A stretch of DNA of 8,479 bases from Candidatus Hermodarchaeota archaeon (lineage in GTDB: Archaea; Asgardarchaeota; Hermodarchaeia; Hermodarchaeales; Hermodarchaeaceae): positions 1-8,479 of the forward strand of contig JAEOSV010000299.1 in NCBI GenBank assembly GCA_016840185.1. The letters are read 5' to 3'. The position numbers were made by a program, and so were the translations under genes. The notes under the pieces are model-generated. The model was not told the DNA's origin. It worked only from the letters and a program-made list of their open reading frames with translations, and searched no databases. Below, in pieces: positions 1-5,428 of this stretch (position 1 is its first letter; every line of letters starts with the position of its first letter).

Positions 1-213
1 AAAGCTCTTCAGGACATCGACAACATCGTCGAAATCTATACTGTAACCGGTGAATTCGATATCATCCTTAAGATCATTTGTCAAAATATCAGATGCTTCG
101 AAGAAATCATTGAACAAATCCGCAACCAAGACTTTATTGAAAAAACACGTTCCTTCGTGGTTCTCAACAAGATACGTGACGGACACTACGATGACATCAT
201 CAAAGTATCTTGA
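1..213 (+). CDS. Lrp/AsnC-type RAM (ligand-sensing) domain, 3' end of gene
   Basis: Frame 1 is open from the first base to TGA at 211-213 and gives 70 residues with no start, so the gene begins left of the window. The segment IVEIYTVTGEFDIILKI is the typical second strand, turn and third strand of the RAM domain found at the C-terminus of Lrp/AsnC regulators. It is followed by the helix FEEIIEQIRN and the last strand TRSFVVLNKI. RAM domains bind amino acids or similar effectors and assemble the protein into dimers and octamers. The DNA-binding helix-turn-helix, if present, lies outside the window, so a stand-alone RAM protein cannot be excluded. The last ten or so residues (RDGHYDDIIK) extend past the domain. 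The neighbour at 283 is convergent, so no operon partner is visible here. Family assignment is firm; the effector and targets are unknown. Confidence 0.85.
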   Translation, partial: KALQDIDNIVEIYTVTGEFDIILKIICQNIRCFEEIIEQIRNQDFIEKTRSFVVLNKIRDGHYDDIIKVS

Positions 214-282
214 TGTTGCCTTATCGAGATTAACTTATCTTGCATGGAAACTTCTGGTGAATCAGAACGCACGTAGAGAAAC

Positions 283-1161
283 TTAGGGATATTCGATGAG
301 TGTTATATTTTCATCACTGGTTGCGCCAAATCCGATTTCTTTCGCTCTGGCAATCTGTCCAATCTCCCAGACTGGTTGAGTGAGTTTGTTCTGTGCGTTA
401 TAGCTCTGTAGAATGCGAACCCCTTCCACATCGATGGCAACCATATCTGGGCTAGCCAAAATAACGTTTGGTGTCTCAATTTGACCTGACGCGGGACCCT
501 TGGTCACGAAGACCTTGCGTGCATCCATCACAACAAGTGTCGGGTTAAAGTAGGAGGCGAGGTCAGCAATTTTGTATTCTAGTTTACGTAAATGCATTTT
601 GAGACGGTCTTGACGTTTCAACAAACCCATTAACACTTTCATACTAGCCGTAAACTTTGCAATGAAGTGCGTTTTCAGACAAGGAGCCACAACGAGTTTT
701 CCCATCTTCAACGCAGGCTCACCAATATGACCGCTTTTCAGATACTTACCCTGAGGAAATTGCTGTTTAATCCATGGATGTTCATCAAGCGAGATGAAAT
801 CCGCGTTGAGATTCATAGCCACATCACAAAGTCCGATTTCTTCACCCACATCACGAGTGCAAACACGTTGGGTGGACGCATCCATAATCTGAAGTTTCCC
901 AGCACCCGCAGCGAGCAATGCTTCACCCAAGGCTTGAATGAAATCAGCATCACTGGAAGCGGGATAGGGGTCTGCGGTATTCATGTTCGGTTTGATTGTA
1001 ACTAAATCACCTGGTTGGATGAATTGACTGAATCCACCAATCAAATCAACGGCTTTCTCGATATTCGTCCGAAGGTTTTCGGAGGCTTGCACTTTGCTAA
1101 CAAGAAATTTGTTAGATCCTGGTTCTGTGGAAGCATCAGTTTGAGTTGCCAAAAGACTCAC
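283..1161 (-). CDS. DUF362 domain protein
   Basis: This 292-residue protein matches the DUF362 pattern throughout. Residues 51-60 (GDLVTIKPNM) correspond to the family's IKPN motif. Residues 75-95 form the helix and strand around LGEALLAAGAGKLQIMDAS. Residues 158-181 hold the conserved VAPCLKTHFIAKF and MKVLMGLL stretch, and 209-223 the LVVMDARKVFVTKGP segment. The end, 233-278, has VILASPDMVAIDVEG and IGQIARAKEIGFG. Some DUF362 proteins carry a ferredoxin-type 4Fe-4S domain; no CxxCxxC cluster is seen here, so this is the bare domain. The biochemical role is unknown for most members. The listed start is GTG at 1161. A TTG at 1152 has a better placed GGTGAG just before it and may be the true start. 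A TTTAATTA box at 1186-1193 lies at the right distance upstream, suggesting a promoter separate from the GTPase gene 89 bp away. Confidence 0.9.
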   Translation of the reverse strand: MSLLATQTDASTEPGSNKFLVSKVQASENLRTNIEKAVDLIGGFSQFIQPGDLVTIKPNMNTADPYPASSDADFIQALGEALLAAGAGKLQIMDASTQRVCTRDVGEEIGLCDVAMNLNADFISLDEHPWIKQQFPQGKYLKSGHIGEPALKMGKLVVAPCLKTHFIAKFTASMKVLMGLLKRQDRLKMHLRKLEYKIADLASYFNPTLVVMDARKVFVTKGPASGQIETPNVILASPDMVAIDVEGVRILQSYNAQNKLTQPVWEIGQIARAKEIGFGATSDENITLIEYP

Positions 1162-1185
1162 CCTTACCTTCTGAAATGTTGTGTC

Positions 1186-1193
1186 TAATTAAA
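1186..1193 (-). promoter_or_regulatory. Putative TATA box for the DUF362 gene
   Basis: Read on the minus strand this is TTTAATTA, in the 89-bp gap after the GTPase gene. Transcription starting about 25 bp downstream would fall near 1163-1166, just before the GTG at 1161. The message would then be leaderless from GTG, or have a very short leader containing GGTGAG before the TTG at 1152. The match is by eye and no clear purine-rich BRE precedes it. Confidence 0.4.
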
Positions 1194-1250
1194 TCCGCTG
1201 GCTTTACAACAATAACAAAATGAGTAGAAGAGAATACATTTGCCTTTGGG

Positions 1251-2099
1251 CTAAGGCATAAATTCAATGGTGTCGACTTCCATTTTGCCCCAATCCACGG
1301 TTTTTTCCAAACTTCGATGAATAATATCCAAAGCCTTCTGTCGATCATTGGGATCAATCGCGACGAGTCCAAACGCCCTCACACCCAAGAGTCGCTGTAC
1401 GAGGGATGGTTTGAGTGCTCCCTTCAAGTCTTGTTTGTTTGCAATGACGACCACCTCACTCGTCAACCCCTGCTCTTGCAGAAAGCCGATAATCTCCTTG
1501 CTCTGAAGCACGTTTTCCAGTGTCGAGTCCGTGACGAGGAAGACAATGCGACTCCGTGAAAACAACATCTTCCATAATTTCCGGAACCGTTCTTGCCCCG
1601 CAAAATCCCATACTAGCAGCTCGTAGGTGCCAATTCGGGTTCCTTCAACTTTCTGGATATCAATTCCAATCGTGGGAATATACGTTTGAGGCATTTCGCC
1701 TCCATTCAGGAGATGAAGCATGGTGGTTTTTCCGACGCCACCATAACCCAATAGACTAATCTTCAACTTGGTGGTGACATATTGGTCGACTTTCGTCATG
1801 AACGCTTCAAAGGGTTCTTCGTAGCTGATGACCCGCCGAAACTCAAAGGTTACCTTTTCAATCTTTTCTAAGAGCGTTGTATGTTCATCTACGTTCTCCG
1901 CACACAGGATCACAACGCCTCGTCCTAGGGGTTGTCCAATGTATTTCGTCGTCCCGATATCTTCTATCAGGAGTGATTTGCTTTCCTTCACTCGGGCAGC
2001 AAATTGCATGACTTCATTTTGGTTCACATCGATGATCCAGAACTTCTTCCGAACGACTATGATGTTTCGTGCATCGATGATGAAGACGTGATGAATCAT
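1251..2099 (-). CDS. Longin-like domain fused to Arf/Rab-type small GTPase
   Basis: The protein has 282 residues. Residues 1-105 look like a longin-type fold: strands MIHHVFIID and NIIVVRKKFW, a helix around 24-40, strands at 42-66 (including RGVVILCAEN) and helices at 72-90 and 95-106. The rest is a small GTPase. G1 is GYGGVGKTT (118-126), the switch I threonine is T143 in PTIG, G3 is WDFAGQERF (164-172, Gln at the Ras Q61 position), and G4 is NKQD (221-224). WDxAGQERF is Rab-like while NKQDL is Arf-like, a mixture seen in Asgard GTPases. The G5 SA[K/L] motif is not recognisable; VAIDPND (246-252) sits where it should be. There is no C-terminal prenylation cysteine and no membrane segment, so the protein is probably cytosolic. 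In eukaryotes longin domains bind small GTPases (for example SRX with SR-beta), which suggests intramolecular regulation here. The start has AGGAG about 12 nt upstream. The GTPase part is certain; the longin assignment is by strand/helix pattern. Confidence 0.92.
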   Translation of the reverse strand: MIHHVFIIDARNIIVVRKKFWIIDVNQNEVMQFAARVKESKSLLIEDIGTTKYIGQPLGRGVVILCAENVDEHTTLLEKIEKVTFEFRRVISYEEPFEAFMTKVDQYVTTKLKISLLGYGGVGKTTMLHLLNGGEMPQTYIPTIGIDIQKVEGTRIGTYELLVWDFAGQERFRKLWKMLFSRSRIVFLVTDSTLENVLQSKEIIGFLQEQGLTSEVVVIANKQDLKGALKPSLVQRLLGVRAFGLVAIDPNDRQKALDIIHRSLEKTVDWGKMEVDTIEFMP

Positions 2100-2229
2100 C
2101 CTGTCGTTTTACTCCTGCCTAAGCTAGTGAATACTGCACCATGGACTATTCCAAACTTTCCTTAAGAAAGCTCCAGTCAATAGGAACAGTGGTTTTTTTC
2201 TTTCAATTTTTCTAATTAGGACCTGGTCT

Positions 2230-2308
2230 AAAAGTGAGTTCAGTCTCCTGAAACGTTGACACAGGCTAGTCACAACGTGACCTCACATTGTGAGCCCAAA
2301 AAGTGAGT
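2230..2308 (+). repeat. Direct repeat AAAAGTGAGT flanking the palindromes
   Basis: AAAAGTGAGT occurs at 2230-2239 and again at 2299-2308, 69 bp apart. Both copies contain the GTGA half-site also found in the two palindromes lying between them. The downstream copy ends only a few bases before the TATA box, so a protein bound there could block TBP/TFB. Confidence 0.5.
2270..2293. promoter_or_regulatory. Tandem palindromic operator-like sites
   Basis: Two 11-bp imperfect palindromes of the form TCACNNNGTGA lie in tandem: TCACAACGTGA at 2270-2280 and TCACATTGTGA at 2283-2293. Their arms match perfectly and their starts are 13 bp apart, with two C residues between. Tandem dyads upstream of a TATA box are typical of binding sites for a dimeric regulator. 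The regulator is not known. A site just upstream of the TATA/BRE region could serve activation or repression. Confidence 0.6.
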
Positions 2309-2312
2309 CCGC

Positions 2313-2321
2313 CTTATATAA
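2313..2321 (+). promoter_or_regulatory. TATA box of a + strand promoter
   Basis: CTTATATAA fits the archaeal TATA consensus closely and is the best such match seen in the window. Transcription would begin about 25 bp downstream, near 2340-2344, directly ahead of a GGTGA ribosome binding site and an ATG. No large + strand gene follows, so the promoter points at a small ORF or RNA. Confidence 0.5.
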
Positions 2322-2356
2322 CGCGGAGACCCGTTCTTTCTTCGGTGACAATCAAA

Positions 2357-2449
2357 ATGCACAAATATCATTCTCGCGAAGGCGCGGACAAGAATCAATC
2401 ACAAGCGAATCGTGTCAAGTACATCTACTTGTTTGCTTGCCGTAACTAA
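2357..2449 (+). CDS. Possible small protein of 30 residues
   Basis: An ATG at 2357 opens 30 codons ending in TAA at 2447-2449. GGTGA at 2344-2348, complementary to the archaeal 16S 3' end, lies 8 nt before the ATG, and a TATA box lies about 40 bp upstream. This order (operator, TATA, ribosome binding site, start) is the reason for reporting so short an ORF. The peptide starts MHKYHSREGADKNQSQ and ends VKYIYLFACRN. It is basic and polar, with a short hydrophobic run near the end, and matches nothing I recognise. The region could instead produce a non-coding RNA of about 180 nt ending in the pyrimidine-rich tail. Length alone gives no statistical support. Confidence 0.35.
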   Translation: MHKYHSREGADKNQSQANRVKYIYLFACRN

Positions 2450-2510
2450 GACCAATTGGTTGGATGCTTGGACGTTCCCAAAACTCGTAGGGGCTCGAGC
2501 AACAGGGCAT

Positions 2511-2530
2511 GGGTCCCTTTTCCTTTTCTT
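2511..2530 (+). terminator. Possible T-rich terminator of the small + strand transcript
   Basis: GGGTCCC at 2511-2517 leads into a run of T with single C interruptions up to 2530. Archaeal RNA polymerase can stop at T-rich stretches without a strong hairpin. It is placed where a transcript starting near 2342 would be expected to end, before entering antisense to the M32 gene. Evidence is composition only. Confidence 0.3.
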
Positions 2531-2577
2531 ATCTACGTGTGCGATTACCTTTCCTCGGTTATTTCTGGTTGAATTCA

Positions 2578-4095
2578 CTAACTGAAAATGCTCTTGTATT
2601 TCGAAGAAAGATAGTGAACGAATGGTTTTGGATTCAATTCCTCACCGGTGATTCGTTTGAGCAAGTCTCCGGGGTCATACAAGTCCGCTTTTCGGTGAAC
2701 ATTTTCAACCAACCATTGTTTAATGGGACCAAAGTCTCCAGAGGCAACTAAATCGAGCCAGTTCGGGAGCTTCTTCTCCATTGCAACCAAGAACTGACCA
2801 CTGTAGATGTTTCCAAGCGCATAACTGGGGAAGTATCCAAAGTAACCCGATGCCCAATGTGTATCCTGCAGGACACCTTCCGAGTCGTTTTCGATATCAA
2901 CACCGAGATACTTTTCGTATTTTTCATTCCAGATGCCAGGGAGCTCTTCAACACCGATTTTGTTAGCGAATAAATCACGTTCGATTTCAAATCGGATAAT
3001 GATGTGAAGCGAATACGTGACCTCGTCTGCTTCAATCCGGATTTTCGAGCGTTTTACTTTGTTCACTGCTTGGGTCATCTGATCGACACTGATATCTTTG
3101 AAGGTATTGTCTGTGATTTTATTGAGCTTGGGAAGGAAGTAGGTTATAAACTCCTTCGAACGGCCTAGTACATTTTCCACAAATCGTGATTGCGATTCAT
3201 GCACGCCATAACTGGTAGCGTCTCCCCATGGTTGAAACATTGATTCGGGAGGATAATTTTGCTCATATAAGGCGTGACCGCCTTCATGTAACACTGAATA
3301 GAATGAACCGGAGAAATTGTCCTCATAGTAATGGGTTGTTATTCGGACATCATCAAAATAACCGGTCGTGAAAGGATGTTCTGTTTCATCAACGCGACCA
3401 CCCGCCTCTTTTGAAGTGGTATCATACTGAATGTAATCGCAAAGGGCAGTAGAGATTTTTCGCTGCTGTTCAGCTGAGACCTTGCGGTTCATAAAGGAAA
3501 AGTCCAGCTTTTTCGAGGCTTCAGTGTATTTGTCAACCAGTGGAATCAAGTCAGTTCGGAGTTCAGTGAAGACCTTGGAAATGGTATCTTGAGTCATTTT
3601 AGGTTCGAAAAGGTAGATGAACGCATCATATAGTGTTGGTGTCTCAAGCACCTCCATGACGATTTCTCCACGTTTCCGAACTATCTTCGTAAGTTCAGCC
3701 AATTCTGGATAGAAACTCTTCCAATCGTTCTTCGCTTTCGCCGTCTTCCAGATTTGATTTGTCTTCGTTGATTGCTGGGCAAAGGCGACAGTTAGTTCCT
3801 CAGGGATTTTCACCATTAGGTCATGTTCCCGTCGAAGGAGGTAGATGTTTCGTTGTTGAATTTCATCGAGTTTTTTAAACTCTGTTTCGGATTCAGCTTT
3901 ATCAAGTAATTTTCCTAATTCAGGGCTAGATAACATCCGCTGGCGCATCTGACCGAGTAATCCTAATTGTTGACCACGTAAGGGGTACCCTTTGGGCGGT
4001 ATATAGCATTCCATATCCCACCCCATGATCGCAATAATCGATCCTGTTAGCGCGGCTTCACGATATTTTGCCATGATTTCGTCATAGACCGCCAT
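2578..4095 (-). CDS. M32 family metallocarboxypeptidase (Taq/Pfu type)
   Basis: This cytosolic zinc carboxypeptidase removes amino acids one at a time from the C-terminus of peptides. Its 505 residues match the usual family length of about 500. Every M32 signature is present: HPF (240-242), DDVRITT (248-254), the zinc motif HEGGH (270-274), HESQSR (299-304) with E300 as probable third zinc ligand, IRIEADE (352-358), GVLQDTHW (407-414) and GYFGYFPSYALGN (417-429). The N-terminal helical part has the usual GWDMECYIPPKG stretch (25-36). There is no signal peptide or membrane segment. The start at 4095 has no ribosome binding site but lies about 26 bp from a TTTTAAA box, so the message is probably leaderless. 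The gene is divergent from the aminotransferase and is followed by the 478-bp intergenic region. Nothing appears broken, and the enzyme should be active. Confidence 0.97.
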   Translation of the reverse strand: MAVYDEIMAKYREAALTGSIIAIMGWDMECYIPPKGYPLRGQQLGLLGQMRQRMLSSPELGKLLDKAESETEFKKLDEIQQRNIYLLRREHDLMVKIPEELTVAFAQQSTKTNQIWKTAKAKNDWKSFYPELAELTKIVRKRGEIVMEVLETPTLYDAFIYLFEPKMTQDTISKVFTELRTDLIPLVDKYTEASKKLDFSFMNRKVSAEQQRKISTALCDYIQYDTTSKEAGGRVDETEHPFTTGYFDDVRITTHYYEDNFSGSFYSVLHEGGHALYEQNYPPESMFQPWGDATSYGVHESQSRFVENVLGRSKEFITYFLPKLNKITDNTFKDISVDQMTQAVNKVKRSKIRIEADEVTYSLHIIIRFEIERDLFANKIGVEELPGIWNEKYEKYLGVDIENDSEGVLQDTHWASGYFGYFPSYALGNIYSGQFLVAMEKKLPNWLDLVASGDFGPIKQWLVENVHRKADLYDPGDLLKRITGEELNPKPFVHYLSSKYKSIFS

Positions 4096-4118
4096 ACTCG
4101 AAGTTAGCGCGAACTCAG

Positions 4119-4125
4119 TTTAAAA
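4119..4125 (-). promoter_or_regulatory. TATA box for the M32 gene (leaderless start)
   Basis: On the minus strand the sequence reads TTTTAAA. Its centre is about 27 bp from the ATG at 4095, the distance between TATA box and transcription start in archaea. No Shine-Dalgarno-like sequence lies in 4096-4118, which fits a leaderless message. The core TTTAAA is symmetric and could also act towards the aminotransferase on the + strand, giving a leader of about 100 nt. Confidence 0.55.
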
Positions 4126-4188
4126 GCGAGCCGGTTAGTGGAAAAACCTGATAAATCGAAACTTGTGGATTTCGGTACAACCATTGGC

Positions 4189-4195
4189 TTTAAGA
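4189..4195 (+). promoter_or_regulatory. Candidate TATA box for the aminotransferase gene
   Basis: TTTAAGA, if used, would start transcription near 4217 and give a leader of about 30 nt that includes the GGTGGG ribosome binding site. The symmetric TTTAAA at 4119-4125 is a competing choice. Confidence 0.3.
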
Positions 4196-4234
4196 TGTCA
4201 ATTACATGGAAAGCTAGCTCCCATTACTGGTACG

Positions 4235-4240
4235 GGTGGG
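4235..4240 (+). promoter_or_regulatory. Ribosome binding site deciding the aminotransferase start
   Basis: GGTGGG lies 8 nt before the ATG at 4249 and resembles the archaeal Shine-Dalgarno GGTG core. It supports ATG 4249 over the in-frame GTG at 4138 and ATG at 4195. Confidence 0.55.
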
Positions 4241-4248
4241 AACTTATC

Positions 4249-5349
4249 ATGGGTGACATCTCACATCTGTTGAAACCTCAAATCAAAAATGGCGTTGCAT
4301 ACAGTCCCACAGCACGCCTTCGCGACCTCTACGCAATTCGCGACGATTACGCACGACTCATGAGTAATGAACTCCCTTTCGGCATCTCGCCCCAAGCCCG
4401 ACAAGCTGCCATTGAAGCCCTCGATACTGCACACTTGTACCCCGACTCATCTTATTATGATCTGAAACAAGCTCTTGCAACGTATACGGGGTTTCCCGAC
4501 GATCAGCTTGTCGTTGGGAACGGTTCAACTCATTTCATCGATGCATTCTATCAGGGTTTCCTTACACCGGATGATTCGGTGATCTTTGTTCCACCTGATT
4601 ACGGACCCTACCGGATTAGACTAGCCATCTTCGGTGGTAAGGCTCAACAAGCTCCACGATCCCCACCAGATTATGCCTGGAATCTAACCCCTGTGATTGA
4701 TTCCATCACTCCCGACACTAAAGAAATCATCCTCATTAGTCCAAACAACCCCGTGGGTAACTGCCTCCCTGAAAAGGAAATCCGACACCTTCTAGACCTG
4801 GACTTGCTCATCGTCGTTGATGAAGCTTACTTCGACTTCGCTGACACAACCCTCGCGCATCTCGTCAACAAGCATCCAAATCTTATCGTCACGCGTACCA
4901 TGGCGAAAGCCTTTGGCTTTGCTGGTCTCCGACTCGGTTATGCTATATCAAACCCTGATTTAGCTGAATATCTCTCCAAAGTCATGCATCACTTTCCAGT
5001 TAACCGCATCACGGCCGCAGCTGCTATCGCTGCTCTCGGTGATACCCAATTCCTCAGCTATGTGAAAAGAGAAATCAACACTGGTCGTGAGTACCTTGAG
5101 AAAGCTCTCAATGATTTGGACGGTGTCAGAGCCTTTCCTTCAAGTACCAACTTCGTACTTACACAATATACAACACCAGGTGCGGACTCAAATGCAATAA
5201 CCCAGCAATTATTACGGGAAGGCATTCTCGTCCGGGACTACACAGGCAAAGCGGGACTAGACGGTCAGTTCATCCGAATAACCGTCGGAACCCAACAACA
5301 AAATGAAGCCTGCGTTGACACAATCAAGGCGGCCTTGCCTAACCCATAA
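4249..5349 (+). CDS. hisC: HisC-like PLP-dependent aminotransferase
   Basis: This is a fold type I aminotransferase resembling histidinol-phosphate aminotransferase, which makes L-histidinol phosphate from imidazole acetol phosphate and glutamate. From ATG 4249 it has 366 residues, normal for HisC. An open frame 37 codons longer from GTG 4138 is less likely, because the extra residues do not resemble the family and GGTGGG precedes 4249. Visible motifs are SNELPFG (39-45, cofactor/substrate loop), VVGNGSTHFID (88-98), SPNNPVG (164-170), DEAYFDF (191-197, D191 facing the PLP nitrogen), AKAFGFAGLRLGY (219-231, K220 forming the Schiff base, R228 the phosphate contact) and FIRITVGT (341-348, R343 the likely carboxylate contact). 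The residue before the lysine is alanine where HisC usually has serine. No other histidine genes are in the window, so a different substrate (aromatic amino acids, or a cobalamin-type role) remains possible. Confidence 0.88.
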   Translation: MGDISHLLKPQIKNGVAYSPTARLRDLYAIRDDYARLMSNELPFGISPQARQAAIEALDTAHLYPDSSYYDLKQALATYTGFPDDQLVVGNGSTHFIDAFYQGFLTPDDSVIFVPPDYGPYRIRLAIFGGKAQQAPRSPPDYAWNLTPVIDSITPDTKEIILISPNNPVGNCLPEKEIRHLLDLDLLIVVDEAYFDFADTTLAHLVNKHPNLIVTRTMAKAFGFAGLRLGYAISNPDLAEYLSKVMHHFPVNRITAAAAIAALGDTQFLSYVKREINTGREYLEKALNDLDGVRAFPSSTNFVLTQYTTPGADSNAITQQLLREGILVRDYTGKAGLDGQFIRITVGTQQQNEACVDTIKAALPNP

Positions 5350-5394
5350 TTACTGTATCTTGGACGGAAGATAATCTATCCACGTAACTTTTAA

Positions 5395-5413
5395 CCTGCA
5401 ACCTCATTGCAGG
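5395..5413. promoter_or_regulatory. Perfect inverted repeat before the M3 peptidase start
   Basis: CCTGCAACCTCATTGCAGG is a perfect 7-bp inverted repeat with a 5-base centre. It sits between a TTTTAA box (5389-5394) and the ATG at 5429. Its right arm overlaps the AGGAG at 5411-5415. As DNA it could be an operator next to the TATA box. As RNA it would form a hairpin that hides part of the ribosome binding site. Which applies depends on the transcription start: from TTTTAA the start would be near 5418, after the repeat, while an upstream AT-rich box around 5371-5378 would include it in the leader. Confidence 0.5.
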
Positions 5414-5428
5414 AGTGGGCGATTATTT

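Larger units (their letters stand above)
2100..2577. other. 478-bp intergenic region between GTPase and M32 genes
   Basis: This is the only long stretch without a large gene. It has three parts. Positions 2160-2220 are rich in A/T with a seven-T run at 2193-2199, which would be upstream sequence of the minus-strand GTPase gene. Positions 2230-2348 hold repeated GTGA elements, two tandem palindromes, a TATA box and a ribosome binding site, all arranged for + strand transcription. Positions 2357-2530 hold a 30-codon ORF, two short palindromes (ACCAATTGGT at 2451-2460, GCTCGAGC at 2493-2500) and a pyrimidine-rich tail. No tRNA, rRNA, SRP RNA or C/D-box pattern was recognised. Confidence 0.8.

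Noticed and set aside
50..286. A 78-codon + strand ORF at the left edge
   Set aside because: It lies out of frame over the RAM domain coding region, which is open from base 1 and clearly matches Lrp/AsnC proteins.
1136..1372. A 78-codon minus-strand ORF bridging the DUF362 and GTPase genes
   Set aside because: It overlaps the conserved ends of both in another frame and shows no domain character.
2193..2199. Seven-T run as a + strand terminator
   Set aside because: No + strand gene precedes it in this interval; it more likely reflects the A-rich upstream sequence of the minus-strand GTPase gene.
2415..2510. A 31-codon minus-strand ORF starting MPCCSSPYEF in the intergenic region
   Set aside because: No good ribosome binding site or TATA box is placed for it; it overlaps the better supported + strand small ORF.
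2330..2530. tRNA, SRP RNA or C/D-box RNA in the intergenic region
   Set aside because: No T-arm consensus, cloverleaf, SRP core or paired C and D boxes could be found.
2509..2751. An 80-codon + strand ORF entering the M32 gene
   Set aside because: Most of it is antisense to the conserved C-terminal end of the carboxypeptidase, and the rest is a T-rich tail.
4138..4248. N-terminal extension of the aminotransferase from GTG 4138
   Set aside because: The extra 37 residues do not resemble the family, and GGTGGG is correctly spaced before ATG 4249.
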